This document shows, piece by piece, positions 27,430-38,350 of a stretch of 64,000 bases of DNA. How positions within the stretch are numbered: position 1 is the first letter of the stretch; the number at the start of each line of letters is the position of its first letter. The notes beneath the pieces were generated by a model that worked only from the letters and a program-made list of their open reading frames with translations, did no database searches and was not told the origin of the DNA. Source of the stretch: Pseudomonas putida (lineage in GTDB: Bacteria; Pseudomonadota; Gammaproteobacteria; Pseudomonadales; Pseudomonadaceae); contig CP163498.1 of assembly GCA_041071465.1 (NCBI GenBank), forward strand, positions 1,826,001-1,890,000, written 5' to 3'. The position numbers and the translations under genes are program-made.

Positions 27430-28860
27430 TTGACCTCGCCCATTGCCTTGCCTGCTGTGTATTCCGACACCAACCTCGACGCCACGTTCGCCGCCCAGCG
27501 CAAGGCCTTTGCCGGCAACCCCATGCCCCCTGCGGCGCAGCGGCGGCAGTGGCTGAAAAGCCTTTGCGAAGCGCTGCTTGCAGACCAACAGCAGTTGATC
27601 AAGGCGATCGATGCCGACTTCGGCGGGCGCAGTGCCGATGAGACCTTGCTGGCCGAGTTACTACCGTCGGTGCAAGGCATCCGTCACGCCGAACGCCACC
27701 TGCGGCGCTGGATGCGCCCGGCCAAGCGGGCTGTGGGCCTGGCGTTCCAACCGGCCAGCGCGCGGGTGCTGTACCAGCCCTTGGGCGTGGTTGGCATCAT
27801 CGTGCCGTGGAACTACCCGTTGTTCCTCGCCATCGGCCCACTGACCTGCGCCCTTGCCGCCGGCAACCGGGTCATGCTCAAGCTTAGCGAAGCGACCCCG
27901 GCCACTGGCCTGGCCCTTAAAGCACTGCTGCAACGGGTATTCCCCGAGGACCTGGTCAGCGTGGTCCTTGGCGAAGTCGAAGTGGGCCAGGCGTTCGCTC
28001 GCCTGCCCTTCGATCACCTGCTGTTCACCGGCGCCACCAGCATCGGCCGCCAGGTCATGCTGGCTGCCGCACAAAACCTGACGCCGGTGACTCTGGAACT
28101 GGGCGGCAAGTCTCCCGCCATCGTTTCGGCCAATGTACCGCTGGAGGTTGCCGCCGAGCGCATTGCCTTCGGCAAGACGCTCAACGCCGGCCAGACCTGC
28201 GTCGCCCCCGACTACGTGCTGGTGCCACGCGAGCGTCTGAACGATTTCGTCGATGCCTACCGCAACGTCGTAAGGCGCATGTACCCACGCATCGCCGACA
28301 ACCCAGACTACAGCGCCATCATCAACCCACGGCAGCTCCAGCGCCTGGAGCATCTGCTGGATGATGCTCGCAGCAAGGGGGCGCAGGTGGTGGACCTGTA
28401 CCCCGACGAACCGCGCCAAGGCCGACGCCTGCCGCCACACCTGCTGACCAAGGTGAACGACAGCATGCAGGTGATGCAGGATGAAATCTTCGGCCCGCTG
28501 CTGCCGCTGGTGCCTTATTCCACCCTCGATGACGCGCTCGCCTACATCAACCAGCGCCCGCGACCACTGGCGCTGTACTACTTCGGCTACGATCGCAGCG
28601 AACAGCAGCATGTCCTGCAGTACAGCCATTCCGGTGGCGTATGCCTGAACGACACCTTGTTGCACGTGGCGCAGGACGACCTGCCATTCGGCGGCATCGG
28701 CCCTTCAGGCATGGGCCATTACCACGGCCATGAAGGCTTCCTGACCTTCAGCAAAGCCAAGGCGGTACTGGCCAAACAACGCCTCAACGCCGCCCGGCTG
28801 ATCTACCCGCCTTATGGCAAAGCCTTGCAGCGCCTGGTCTACAAGCTTTTCATCCGCTGA
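27430..28860 (+). CDS. calB: Coniferyl aldehyde dehydrogenase
   Basis: A 476-residue NAD(P)-dependent aldehyde dehydrogenase of the class-3-like group without N-terminal extension. Landmarks: VVGIIVPWNYPLFLAIGPL, NRVMLKLSEATP, FTGATSIGRQVMLAA, catalytic Glu in LELGGKSPAIV, nucleophile Cys in NAGQTCVAPDY, and DEIFGPLLPLV. The hydrophobic/basic C-terminus (RLIYPPYGKALQRLVYKLFIR) resembles membrane-associated fatty-aldehyde dehydrogenases of this group. Family members oxidise coniferaldehyde and other aryl or long-chain aldehydes; the substrate here is uncertain. Start is TTG 27430 with GGGAGA upstream. First gene of a three-gene operon. Confidence 0.87.
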   Translation: MTSPIALPAVYSDTNLDATFAAQRKAFAGNPMPPAAQRRQWLKSLCEALLADQQQLIKAIDADFGGRSADETLLAELLPSVQGIRHAERHLRRWMRPAKRAVGLAFQPASARVLYQPLGVVGIIVPWNYPLFLAIGPLTCALAAGNRVMLKLSEATPATGLALKALLQRVFPEDLVSVVLGEVEVGQAFARLPFDHLLFTGATSIGRQVMLAAAQNLTPVTLELGGKSPAIVSANVPLEVAAERIAFGKTLNAGQTCVAPDYVLVPRERLNDFVDAYRNVVRRMYPRIADNPDYSAIINPRQLQRLEHLLDDARSKGAQVVDLYPDEPRQGRRLPPHLLTKVNDSMQVMQDEIFGPLLPLVPYSTLDDALAYINQRPRPLALYYFGYDRSEQQHVLQYSHSGGVCLNDTLLHVAQDDLPFGGIGPSGMGHYHGHEGFLTFSKAKAVLAKQRLNAARLIYPPYGKALQRLVYKLFIR

Positions 28861-28870
28861 GGGCCAGCCT

Positions 28871-29356
28871 ATGCAACGCCGCGACCTGCTGCGCTTGAGC
28901 CTTGGCGCCAGCGCCTTTCTGGCAAGCGCCAGCCTGATTGGCTGTAGCGCGCAAACAGCCGCGACCGGCTATCAAGCCCTGCGCGACGATGACCTGCCAC
29001 TGCTGCGTGCGCTGATCCCTGTGGTACTGGCCGGTGCACAAGCCACCGAGACGCTGGTGTTGCGTAGCCTCGACCACAAGCTGGCGGCGCTGTCGCCGGA
29101 AATGCTCAAGCTGACCCGGCAATTGTTCGACGTACTCAGCCTGCCGCTGACTCGCGGCCCGCTGACCGGTATCTGGGGCAGTTGGGGGCAAGCTGACCCC
29201 CGGCAGGTCACAGCCTTCCTGCAGCGCTGGCAGGACAGCTCGCTGAACCTGCTGCGCATGGGGCACGCCTCGTTGCTGCAACTGCTGCAGATGGCCTGGT
29301 ACGAACGCCCCGAATCCTGGGCCGCCTGCGGTTACCCAGGGCCACCGAAAATCTGA
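28871..29356 (+). CDS. Tat-signal small protein, putative partner of the GMC oxidoreductase
   Basis: A 162-residue protein starting MQRRDLLRLSLGASAFLASA, a twin-arginine signal (RRDLL), and followed by LIGC, which could be a lipobox. The mature part is helical with no catalytic motif I recognise. It sits 10 bases after calB and 20 before the GMC gene. In other Tat-exported GMC dehydrogenases (for example gluconate 2-dehydrogenase) a small Tat-signal subunit escorts the flavoprotein, which itself lacks a signal; the same arrangement is plausible here because the neighbouring GMC protein has no signal peptide. This is an inference from architecture. Confidence 0.8.
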   Translation: MQRRDLLRLSLGASAFLASASLIGCSAQTAATGYQALRDDDLPLLRALIPVVLAGAQATETLVLRSLDHKLAALSPEMLKLTRQLFDVLSLPLTRGPLTGIWGSWGQADPRQVTAFLQRWQDSSLNLLRMGHASLLQLLQMAWYERPESWAACGYPGPPKI

Positions 29357-29376
29357 AAACAACAAGAGCATCGCCA

Positions 29377-30975
29377 ATGCCTGTACCCGACCCGTTTCGC
29401 CAAGGCCTCGAACGCGGCTGGATCACCCACGACGCCTCACGCCTGGAGCACGATCTGAGCCTGGAGGCCGACATTGCCGTGATCGGCAGTGGCGCCGGTG
29501 GTGCCACCAGCGCGCAGATGCTCAGTGCTGCCGGTTTCAAGGTACTGCTGATCGAAGAAGGCCCGCTGAAGACCAGCAGCGATTTCCACCTGCTGGAGAG
29601 CGAAGCCTACGCCAGCCTGTACCAGGAAGGCCTGGGGCGCATGAGCAAGGATGGCGCCATTACCATCCTGCAGGGCCGCGCCGTGGGCGGTACCACACTG
29701 GTGAACTGGACCTCGAGCTTTCGTACCCCGCCGCAAACCCTGACGCATTGGGCTTCGGCCCACGGCGTGAGCGGCTTGGGCGAGGAGGACCTGCGCCCCT
29801 GGTTCGAGCGCATGGAGCAGGAGCTGGGCATAACGCCCTGGGCTTTGCCGCCAAATGCCAATAATGACGTACTGCGCCGTGGCTGCGAACAGCTCGGCTA
29901 CCGCTGGGCGGTGATCCCGCGCAATGTGCGCGGTTGCTGGAACCTGGGCTACTGCGGCATGGGCTGCCCGGTAAACGCCAAGCAATCGATGCTGGTAACC
30001 CGTATTCCTGCCACCCTCGAGCAAGGCGGTGAGCTGCTGTACCTGGCCCGGGCCGAGCGTTTCACGCACAACGGAGCGCGCGTCCAGAGCCTGACCTGCC
30101 AGGCCCTGGACGCCCAAGGCATACAGCCCACCGGCAAGCAGGTCAGCGTGCGGGCACGCCATTACCTGCTCGCCGGGGGTGGCATCAACAGCCCAGCCCT
30201 GCTGCTGCGCTCTGCCGCGCCCGACCCGCATGGCCGCCTGGGCAAGCGCACCTTCCTGCACCTGGTCAACTTCAGCGCGGCACGCTTCAGCGAGCGTATC
30301 GACCCCTACTATGGCGCCCCGCAGTCGATCTACAGCGACCACTTCCAGTGGCAAGGCGGTGCGGACGGCCCGGTTGGCTACAAGCTGGAAGTACCGCCGC
30401 TGCACCCGGCCCTGGCCAGCACCCTGCTGGGCGGGCACGGCCACGAGAATGCCCAGCGCATGGCCGAGCTGCCGCATACCCATGTGATGCTGGCGCTGCT
30501 GCGCGACGGCTTTCACCCCGAAAGCCAAGGTGGGGCGGTGGAACTGCGCGGGGATGGCTCGCCCGTGCTCGATTACCCGGTCACCGACTACCTGCGTGAC
30601 GGCTTGCGCCGGGCCTACCGCAGCATGGCGCAAGTCCAATTCGCCGCTGGCGCCATCCAGGTAACCCCCGTGCACAGCGACGCCAGTGCCGCATCCAACC
30701 TGGAGCAGGCCCTGGCCATGATCGATACGCTGCGCCTGGAGCCCTTCCGCACGCGCCTGGGCAGCGCCCATGTGATGGGAGGCTGTGCCCTCGGCGAAGA
30801 CCCGCGCCAGGCGGTGTGCGACAGCCTGGGCCGTCATCACCAGCTGGAAAACCTGTCGATTCACGACGGCTCGCTGTTCCCCACCAGCATCGGTGCCAAC
30901 CCACAGCTGTCGGTGTATGCCATCAGCGCCAAGCTCAGCGAAGCGCTGGTCGCCCGCCTGGCACACAGCGCATGA
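29377..30975 (+). CDS. GMC family FAD-dependent oxidoreductase
   Basis: A 532-residue glucose-methanol-choline type flavoprotein. The dinucleotide motif is AVIGSGAGGATSAQML (about residues 35-50) followed by VLLIEEG; VGGTTLVNWTSSFR is the second FAD signature; the C-terminal GMC domain has GSAHVMGGCALGEDPRQAV and HDGSLFPTSIGANPQLSVYAI. A cysteine-rich stretch NVRGCWNLGYCGMGCPVNAKQSM suggests a [Fe-S]/structural site as in bacterial alcohol and gluconate dehydrogenases of this group. With the aldehyde dehydrogenase upstream it could form an alcohol-to-aldehyde-to-acid oxidation route. Confidence 0.87.
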   Translation: MPVPDPFRQGLERGWITHDASRLEHDLSLEADIAVIGSGAGGATSAQMLSAAGFKVLLIEEGPLKTSSDFHLLESEAYASLYQEGLGRMSKDGAITILQGRAVGGTTLVNWTSSFRTPPQTLTHWASAHGVSGLGEEDLRPWFERMEQELGITPWALPPNANNDVLRRGCEQLGYRWAVIPRNVRGCWNLGYCGMGCPVNAKQSMLVTRIPATLEQGGELLYLARAERFTHNGARVQSLTCQALDAQGIQPTGKQVSVRARHYLLAGGGINSPALLLRSAAPDPHGRLGKRTFLHLVNFSAARFSERIDPYYGAPQSIYSDHFQWQGGADGPVGYKLEVPPLHPALASTLLGGHGHENAQRMAELPHTHVMLALLRDGFHPESQGGAVELRGDGSPVLDYPVTDYLRDGLRRAYRSMAQVQFAAGAIQVTPVHSDASAASNLEQALAMIDTLRLEPFRTRLGSAHVMGGCALGEDPRQAVCDSLGRHHQLENLSIHDGSLFPTSIGANPQLSVYAISAKLSEALVARLAHSA

Positions 30976-31021
30976 CAACGAATACGCCCGCTGTCTATAG
31001 TGCCATCAGCCGGCCGCATGA

Positions 31022-31926
<905 letters not shown>

Positions 31927-31949
31927 GCCCCCTCAAGCCTGCTGGGTCC

Positions 31950-32067
31950 CTGTAGGAGCGGCCTTGTGTCGCGATGGGCCGCGCAGCGGCCCCGGCAATT
32001 TCTGCAGCAGAGCTGAAATTTTTGGGGGCGCTTCGCACCCCATCGCGACACAAGGCCGCTCCTACAT
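31950..32067. repeat. REPIN, family 2
   Basis: Unit 1 TGTAGGAGCGGCCTTGTGTC / GCGATGGGCC... at about 31951-31993 and its inverted partner ...CACCCCATCGCGACACAAGG / CCGCTCCTACA ending at 32066. Lies between the convergent ferredoxin and mutM genes. Confidence 0.88.
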
Positions 32068-32074
32068 GTAAGGC

Positions 32075-32887
32075 TTAGCGCTGGCAGCGCGGGCAGTACA
32101 CGCTCGCCCGTTGCCCCAGCTTCACCTCGCGCAGCGCCGTGCCGCACACCTTGCACGGCTGCCCGCCCCGCCCGTAGACGAACAATTCCTGCTGGAAGTA
32201 CCCCGGCTGCCCATCGCCACCGATAAAGTCGCGCAGGGTAGTACCGCCCTGCTCGATTGCCGCCGCCAGCACCCGCTTGATCTCGATCGCCAGCTTCAAA
32301 TAGCGCGCGCGGGAAATCCCGCCCGCCTCCCGACGTGGGTCGATACCCGCAGCGAACAGTGCCTCGGTGGCGTAGATGTTGCCCACCCCCACCACCACCG
32401 CGTTGTCCATGATGAACGGTTTGACCGCCATCGATCGCCCGCGGGACAGCTGGAACAGGCGCTCACCGTCGAACAGGTCGGTCAGCGGCTCCGGCCCCAG
32501 GCGCAGCAGCAGTTCGTGGTTGAGCGGGTCCAGGCTCCACAACATGGCACCAAAGCGGCGCGGGTCGGTGTAGCGCAGCATCAGCCCCGACTCCAGCTCG
32601 ATGTCGACGTGCTCATGCTTGGCCGCCGGCAAGCCCAACTCGACCAGACGCAGGTTGCCCGACATGCCCAGGTGGCTGATCAGCGTACCGACCTCGGCAT
32701 TGATCAACAGGTACTTGGCGCGTCGTTCGACGCTGACGATACGCTGCCCTGACAGGCGCACATCGAGGTCTTCCGGAATCGGCCAGCGTAGGCGCCGGTC
32801 ACGCACCACCACACGGCTGACGCGTTGGCCTTCCAGGTGCGGTGCGATACCGCGCCGGGTGGTTTCTACTTCTGGCAATTCCGGCAT
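32075..32887 (-). CDS. mutM: Formamidopyrimidine-DNA glycosylase
   Basis: A 270-residue bifunctional glycosylase/AP lyase that removes 8-oxoguanine and FaPy lesions. The N-terminus [12 protein letters not shown] supplies the catalytic Pro (after Met removal) and Glu; the H2TH region contains [24 protein letters not shown]; the C-terminal zinc finger is [26 protein letters not shown] (four Cys). Length is standard. It starts 3 bp after the HDOD gene stop on the same strand. Confidence 0.97.
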   Translation of the reverse strand: MPELPEVETTRRGIAPHLEGQRVSRVVVRDRRLRWPIPEDLDVRLSGQRIVSVERRAKYLLINAEVGTLISHLGMSGNLRLVELGLPAAKHEHVDIELESGLMLRYTDPRRFGAMLWSLDPLNHELLLRLGPEPLTDLFDGERLFQLSRGRSMAVKPFIMDNAVVVGVGNIYATEALFAAGIDPRREAGGISRARYLKLAIEIKRVLAAAIEQGGTTLRDFIGGDGQPGYFQQELFVYGRGGQPCKVCGTALREVKLGQRASVYCPRCQR

Positions 32888-32890
32888 GTG

Positions 32891-33763
32891 TCAGTGCCCG
32901 CCCAGCTCGCGAATGTTCTGCTTGAGGTTTTCGAAATCGTATTCCGACAAGCCAATGTAATCGAGCACCAGTGGGCCGACTACATTCCATTCGTGGTCCA
33001 CCGCCTGGTTGCCCAATACCCGGTAGGACGCGCAAATGTGCTCGGCCATCTTCAGTACCGCCAGCAGGTTCTTCAGCTGGCTCTGGGTATTGCGCGAGGT
33101 GTCGTCGCGGAACACAGCCAGGGCGTTGTGGTGGTTGGCGATGGCCCCGCTGAGGTGCTCGGGCAAACGCCAGGACTTGGCGGTGAAATAGCCAACCACC
33201 GAATGGTTGGTGTTGAACGTGCGGTTTTCGGTGTCGACCACGCGCGTTGCTTCGTCGGCCTTGGCGTATGCCTCTTCCAGCACATCCATGTAATTGGGAA
33301 AGCGCTTGAGCATCAGCGGCACGCCACAATCATGGAACAAACCAAGGGTGTAGGCCTCGTCCGCTGCCTGGATACCGGTTCGCTTGGCCAGCGTCAGGCA
33401 GGTCATCGCCACATCCTGGGCGGTGTCCCAGAAGCGGTTGAGGGTAACGATGGTTTCGTCGCACATCTCGCCCTTGATCGACTGGGCGTTGATCAGGTTG
33501 ATGATCGAACGGCTACCCAGCAGGTTCACCGCGCGCTGGATCGAGCCGATCTTGTTGGACAGGCCGAAATGCGGGGAATTGACCAGTTTGAGCAAGGCGC
33601 CAGAGAGGCCCGGGTCCTGGGAAATCAGCTTGGCGATGGTTTCCAGGTCCGGGTCAGGCATGTACTGCTCGAACTGCAGGTCGACCATGATCTGCGGTTG
33701 CGGCGGGATGGTGATGCCTTGCAAGGCTTGCTGGATCTGTTCGGCGCTGAGTTCTTGGGACAT
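32891..33763 (-). CDS. HDOD domain-containing signalling protein
   Basis: A 290-residue protein dominated by an HDOD domain (about 15-230): IAKLISQDPGLSGALLKLVNSPHFGLSNKIGSIQRAVNLLGSRSIINLI is characteristic (given in pieces here as PGLSGALLKLVNSPHFG and AVNLLGSRSI). HDOD domains are non-enzymatic relatives of HD phosphohydrolases, usually in signal transduction. No fused response regulator or GGDEF/EAL domain. Start ATG 33763 (MSQELSAEQIQQALQG); the longer frame is rejected because it runs back toward the rlmI promoter region on the other strand. Directly followed by mutM. Confidence 0.86.
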   Translation of the reverse strand: MSQELSAEQIQQALQGITIPPQPQIMVDLQFEQYMPDPDLETIAKLISQDPGLSGALLKLVNSPHFGLSNKIGSIQRAVNLLGSRSIINLINAQSIKGEMCDETIVTLNRFWDTAQDVAMTCLTLAKRTGIQAADEAYTLGLFHDCGVPLMLKRFPNYMDVLEEAYAKADEATRVVDTENRTFNTNHSVVGYFTAKSWRLPEHLSGAIANHHNALAVFRDDTSRNTQSQLKNLLAVLKMAEHICASYRVLGNQAVDHEWNVVGPLVLDYIGLSEYDFENLKQNIRELGGH

Positions 33764-33891
33764 ACGTGCACACTCGTTTAGGACGGGGGATTCTAACCCG
33801 GCAGGCGCAGCCTTGCCGCCCTTTGTCGAGGCCTGCACCGATCGAAAGGCCAACAGGTTATACTCCCGCTCTTTTTTCCCGGAGCGACGTC

Positions 33892-35088
33892 ATGTCCCTG
33901 CCCAGCCTTCGCCTCAAAGCCAATGCCGACCGCCGCCTGCGCGCCGGCCACCTGTGGGTCTACAGCAACGAAGTCGATGTCAGCGCGACCCCACTGCAAG
34001 GCTTTCAGGCCGGTCAGCAGGCCATTCTCGAGGCCGCCAACGGCAAGCCGCTGGGCATCGTCGCGCTGAGCCCGAACAACCTGATCTGCGCCCGCCTGCT
34101 GTCGCGCGACATCAAGCTGCCGCTGGACAAGTCGCTGCTGGTCCACCGCCTGAACGTTGCCCTGTCGCTGCGCGAGCGCCTGTTCGACCAGCCGTGCTAC
34201 CGCTTGGTCTATGGCGACTCCGACCTGCTGCCGGGCCTGGTGGTCGACCGCTTCTTCGATATCCTGGTGGTGCAATTGGCCTCGGCTACCATGGAAGCGC
34301 ACAAGGACGACGTGATCGCCGCCCTGGTGCAGGTGCTCAAGCCCAGCGGCATCCTGTTCAAGAACGACTCCGCCGCGCGTGACGCCGAAGGCCTGCAACG
34401 CTACGTCGAGACCGTCTACGGCGAAGTACCGGATTGGGTGCCGCTGGAAGAGAACGGCGTCAAGTTCGAAGCCCCGGTGCGCGAAGGCCAGAAAACCGGC
34501 TGGTTCTACGACCACCGCATGAACCGTGCGCGCCTGGCTCCGTACGTGAAAGGCAAGCGTGTACTCGACCTGTTCAGCTACATCGGTGGCTGGGGCGTGC
34601 AGGCCGGCGCCTTCGGCGCCAGCGAAGTGTTCTGCGTCGATGCTTCGGGGTTTGCCCTGGATGGCGTGGAGCGTAACGCCGCACTCAACGGCATCAGCGA
34701 GAAGCTGACCTGCATCGAAGGCGACGTGTTCGAAGCCCTGCGCGAGCTCAAGGCTGCCGAAGAACGCTTCGACGTGATCATTGCCGACCCACCCGCCTTC
34801 ATCAAGCGCAAGAAGGACCTGAAAAACGGCGAAGCGGCCTACCGTCGCCTGAATGAACAGGCCATGCGCATGCTGAACAAGGACGGCATCCTCGTCAGCG
34901 CCTCGTGCTCGATGCACTTGCCCGAGGACGATCTGAACAACATCCTGCTGACCAGCGCCCGCCACCTGGACCGCAACCTGCAACTGCTCGAACGCGGCGG
35001 CCAGGGCCCGGACCACCCGGTGCACCCGGCCATCGCCGAAACCCGCTATATCAAGAGCATCACCTGCCGGTTGCTGCCCAACAGCTGA
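33892..35088 (+). CDS. rlmI: 23S rRNA (cytosine1962-C5)-methyltransferase
   Basis: A 398-residue protein with an N-terminal PUA-like domain (LRLKANADRRLRAGHLWVYSNEV) and a C-terminal SAM methyltransferase domain: GWFYDHRMNRARLAPYVKGKRVLDLFSYIGGWGVQAGAFGA (in part), DVIIADPPAFIKRKKDLKNG and SCSMHLPEDDL (catalytic Cys). It forms m5C1962 in 23S rRNA. Start ATG 33892 follows GGAGCGACGTC. A -10-like TATACT lies at 33859-33864. It ends in a terminator hairpin. Confidence 0.94.
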   Translation: MSLPSLRLKANADRRLRAGHLWVYSNEVDVSATPLQGFQAGQQAILEAANGKPLGIVALSPNNLICARLLSRDIKLPLDKSLLVHRLNVALSLRERLFDQPCYRLVYGDSDLLPGLVVDRFFDILVVQLASATMEAHKDDVIAALVQVLKPSGILFKNDSAARDAEGLQRYVETVYGEVPDWVPLEENGVKFEAPVREGQKTGWFYDHRMNRARLAPYVKGKRVLDLFSYIGGWGVQAGAFGASEVFCVDASGFALDGVERNAALNGISEKLTCIEGDVFEALRELKAAEERFDVIIADPPAFIKRKKDLKNGEAAYRRLNEQAMRMLNKDGILVSASCSMHLPEDDLNNILLTSARHLDRNLQLLERGGQGPDHPVHPAIAETRYIKSITCRLLPNS

Positions 35089-35097
35089 TATCTGCTA

Positions 35098-35121
35098 AAA
35101 AGGGCCGCCCAGCGGCCCTTT
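35098..35121 (+). terminator. Intrinsic terminator of rlmI
   Basis: Stem AAAGGGCCGC / GCGGCCCTTT with a CCA loop, 10 bases after the rlmI stop; the A arm and T arm make it usable on either strand. Confidence 0.8.
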
Positions 35122-35359
35122 CCTGCCGCAATCCCCCCGCCAACCATCCACATGCGCATTCCCTCGCCGCGCCAGCGGTGTAGAATCGGCCTATTCATCG
35201 CCAGTCATCCCCGGCGGGTTTATGAGCTCTGGCCAAGCACGCGGCGATCCCGCGCGGTCTTCGGCCCCATCCGTGCCAGTGGCAACCGGCCTGCGGCGCA
35301 AAGGACAAGAGAAGCTCACTCCCCTATTTGTGACCTGATTAAGCCGCCAGGAGTGTTTC

Positions 35360-37201
35360 ATGCCTGATTATCGTTCCAAGACTTCCACCCAAGGCCGCAA
35401 CATGGCCGGCGCCCGTGCCCTGTGGCGCGCCACCGGGATGAAGGACGAAGACTTCAAGAAACCGATCATCGCCATCGCCAACTCGTTCACCCAGTTCGTC
35501 CCGGGCCACGTGCACCTGAAGGACCTGGGCCAGCTGGTTGCCCGCGAAATCGAACGCGCCGGTGGCGTGGCCAAGGAATTCAACACCATCGCGGTCGATG
35601 ACGGCATCGCCATGGGCCACGACGGCATGCTGTACTCGCTGCCAAGCCGCGAGATCATTGCCGACGCCGTGGAATACATGGTCAACGCCCACTGCGCCGA
35701 CGCCATCGTCTGTATCTCCAACTGCGACAAGATCACCCCCGGCATGCTGATGGCCGCCCTGCGCCTGAACATCCCGGTGATCTTCGTGTCCGGTGGCCCG
35801 ATGGAAGCCGGCAAGACCAAGCTGGCCAGCCACGGCCTGGACCTGGTCGATGCCATGGTGATCGCTGCCGACTCCTCGGCTTCCGATGAAAAAGTCGCCG
35901 AATACGAGCGCAGCGCCTGCCCGACCTGCGGTTCGTGCTCCGGCATGTTCACCGCCAACTCGATGAACTGCCTGACCGAAGCCCTGGGCCTGGCCCTGCC
36001 GGGCAACGGCTCGACCCTGGCCACCCACGCCGACCGCGAGCAGTTGTTCCTCACCGCCGGCCGCACCATCGTCGAGCTGTGCAAACGCTACTACGGCGAG
36101 AACGACGAGTCGGTACTGCCACGCAGCATCGCCAACTTCAAGGCGTTCGAAAACGCCATGATGCTCGACATCGCCATGGGCGGTTCGACCAACACCATCC
36201 TGCACCTGCTGGCCGCAGCCCAGGAAGGCGAAGTCGAATTCGATCTGCGTGACATCGATCGCCTGTCGCGCAAAGTGCCGCAGCTGTGCAAAGTGGCGCC
36301 GAACATCCAGAAGTATCACATGGAAGACGTGCACCGCGCCGGCGGCATCTTCAGCATCCTCGGTTCGCTGGCCCGTGGCGGCCTGCTGCACACCGACCTG
36401 CCGACCGTGCACAGCCGCAGCATGGAAGAAGCCATCGCCAAATGGGACATCACCCAGACCGATGACGAAGCCGTGCACACCTTCTTCAAGGCCGGCCCTG
36501 CCGGTATCCCGACGCAGACCGCGTTCAGCCAGTCGACCCGTTGGGAAACCCTCGACGACGACCGTGAAAACGGCTGCATCCGCAGCTTCGAGCACGCCTA
36601 CTCGCAAGAGGGCGGCCTGGCCGTGCTGTACGGCAACATCGCCCTGGATGGCTGCGTGGTGAAAACCGCTGGCGTGGACGAATCGATCCACGTATTCGAA
36701 GGCAATGCCAAGATCTTCGAGAGCCAGGACAGCGCGGTGCGCGGCATCCTCGCCGACGAGGTGAAGGCGGGCGACATCGTGATCATCCGCTACGAAGGCC
36801 CAAAAGGCGGCCCGGGCATGCAGGAAATGCTGTACCCGACCTCGTACCTGAAGTCCAAAGGCCTGGGCAAGGCTTGCGCCCTGCTCACCGACGGCCGCTT
36901 CTCGGGCGGCACCTCGGGCCTGTCGATCGGCCACGCCTCGCCGGAAGCCGCTGCTGGCGGCGCCATCGGCCTGGTGCGCGACGGCGACAAGGTGTTGATC
37001 GACATCCCCAACCGTTCGATCAACCTGCTGGTCAGCGATGAAGAACTGGCCGAGCGCCGCGTCGAACAGGACAAGAAGGGCTGGAAGCCTGCGGAAGTAC
37101 GCCCACGCAAGGTGACCACCGCGCTGAAGGCCTATGCCCTGCTGGCGACCAGTGCCGACAAGGGTGCTGTGCGTAACAAGGCGATGCTGGAAGGGCTCTG
37201 A
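35360..37201 (+). CDS. ilvD: Dihydroxy-acid dehydratase
   Basis: A 613-residue Fe-S enzyme that makes the 2-keto acid precursors of valine, isoleucine and leucine. The cluster/Mg region shows [20 protein letters not shown] and [50 protein letters not shown] and [14 protein letters not shown] are also conserved. Length is typical of the long IlvD group. The leader upstream is about 170 nt from a -10-like TAGAAT (35181-35186); no attenuator peptide rich in Leu/Val/Ile was seen in it. A strong terminator follows, shared with the convergent darG gene. Confidence 0.97.
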   Translation: MPDYRSKTSTQGRNMAGARALWRATGMKDEDFKKPIIAIANSFTQFVPGHVHLKDLGQLVAREIERAGGVAKEFNTIAVDDGIAMGHDGMLYSLPSREIIADAVEYMVNAHCADAIVCISNCDKITPGMLMAALRLNIPVIFVSGGPMEAGKTKLASHGLDLVDAMVIAADSSASDEKVAEYERSACPTCGSCSGMFTANSMNCLTEALGLALPGNGSTLATHADREQLFLTAGRTIVELCKRYYGENDESVLPRSIANFKAFENAMMLDIAMGGSTNTILHLLAAAQEGEVEFDLRDIDRLSRKVPQLCKVAPNIQKYHMEDVHRAGGIFSILGSLARGGLLHTDLPTVHSRSMEEAIAKWDITQTDDEAVHTFFKAGPAGIPTQTAFSQSTRWETLDDDRENGCIRSFEHAYSQEGGLAVLYGNIALDGCVVKTAGVDESIHVFEGNAKIFESQDSAVRGILADEVKAGDIVIIRYEGPKGGPGMQEMLYPTSYLKSKGLGKACALLTDGRFSGGTSGLSIGHASPEAAAGGAIGLVRDGDKVLIDIPNRSINLLVSDEELAERRVEQDKKGWKPAEVRPRKVTTALKAYALLATSADKGAVRNKAMLEGL

Positions 37202-37219
37202 AGCTCTGGCTGCATAAAA

Positions 37220-37247
37220 ACCGGCGCCTTGAGCGCCGGTTCTTTTT
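37220..37247. terminator. Intrinsic terminator after ilvD
   Basis: ACCGGCGC / GCGCCGGT stem with CTTGA loop, followed by TCTTTTT; A-rich on the other side, so it may also end the convergent darG transcript whose stop lies 6 bp away. Confidence 0.9.
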
Positions 37248-37252
37248 ATTGC

Positions 37253-38350
37253 TCATTGACGGTCAATGAAGCGAGGTGACGGGTCCGTTTGAAACATTGA
37301 CAGCTTTTGGAGAGCGATTCCAAGTGACTCGTCATCGAACAATTTGCTTTTTCGAGCAGCGGCACCTGCCCCTCCAGACCAACTTTTCAGATGTTCGCGA
37401 ATTGCGCGAATCGTCGGCTCAACACCCTCTTCATGTAATAGCCAATCAACGGTGGCCAGTAGCTCCATACCAAACGGAGACTCGAAACCATCAATCAATT
37501 CGGCAGTGAACTCCAACGCCGGCAAATAGGCCTTGGCTTCACTGTTCAAATACGCCTGTACAAATGACTTGCGCCCCTCATCAAACCAGATCACGTCCAG
37601 AGGGCCTGCATCGCTGATCCGCTTTCCGCAGTGCAAATAGCTGCCATCCAGATTATCTAGCAGATGTTCAAGCCGGTTGGCGTAAGGACCATACTTATGA
37701 GCGACAAACTTCAACTCCAATGGGTTGGAACCTGGCGTGAACCGCTCGATTGATCGCTCCAGAAACCAGGCAAGCTTCTGGACTTCGAGCAAGCTGCACT
37801 CCATTCCCAGCACCCAGTAGCGGCGCACCAGCTCTGCGATCAAGGCTCGAGCCGGGGTTAAATTCTCAACACCACTGCGCTTGGAAACGTTCTGATAATT
37901 TGCCGTAGGCTCGAAAACGAGAATATCCGCATCCAGATCACCTAGAACACTCTCAATCTGTTCTCGTACCGCAGCCCAAGGCAACCCTCCGTTGCCAGCG
38001 CCAAGTGGCGGGACTGCAATCGATGCTACTTGGTTCTCGAGGATGAAGTTCCGCAAATCATGGAGACCATCGACGATCCAGCCAATTTGCGAAGGTGAGC
38101 GCCAATGCCGCTTGGTGGGAAAATTCACAATCCAGCGCGGACCATCCAGCTCACGCACCTCAGTAACAAACATCTTCCCGGTAACGACTTCTTTCGCTTT
38201 GCAGGCAGCAGCATACAGGCGATAGTTTTCGGCAAAACGCTCCTTGAACATCAGCGCAATGCCTTTCCCCATCACCCCTACTGTGTTGACTGTATTAACC
38301 AGCGCTTCGGCTTTTGCCTCCAGCAGGTTACCTTGCATAAAGCGAATCAT
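37253..38350 (-). CDS. darG: DarG-type macrodomain antitoxin (DNA ADP-ribosyl glycohydrolase)
   Basis: A 365-residue antitoxin that removes ADP-ribose from DNA and neutralises DarT. The N-terminal macrodomain (about 1-150) has [50 protein letters not shown] (containing the Lys of the active site) and [15 protein letters not shown]. The C-terminal half (about 170-360) is the second DarG domain, with [21 protein letters not shown] and [23 protein letters not shown], which in studied DarGs contacts the toxin. Start is the ATG at 38350 whose A is the last base of the upstream toxin-ORF stop (TGATG). The frame is intact. The local sequence is visibly less GC-rich than the neighbours, suggesting acquisition by transfer. 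Confidence 0.9.
   Translation of the reverse strand: MIRFMQGNLLEAKAEALVNTVNTVGVMGKGIALMFKERFAENYRLYAAACKAKEVVTGKMFVTEVRELDGPRWIVNFPTKRHWRSPSQIGWIVDGLHDLRNFILENQVASIAVPPLGAGNGGLPWAAVREQIESVLGDLDADILVFEPTANYQNVSKRSGVENLTPARALIAELVRRYWVLGMECSLLEVQKLAWFLERSIERFTPGSNPLELKFVAHKYGPYANRLEHLLDNLDGSYLHCGKRISDAGPLDVIWFDEGRKSFVQAYLNSEAKAYLPALEFTAELIDGFESPFGMELLATVDWLLHEEGVEPTIRAIREHLKSWSGGAGAAARKSKLFDDESLGIALQKLSMFQTDPSPRFIDRQ

Noticed and set aside
29437..30978. 513-codon reverse ORF opposite the GMC gene
   Set aside because: Antisense shadow of a gene with clear FAD and GMC motifs; its own translation shows no domain.
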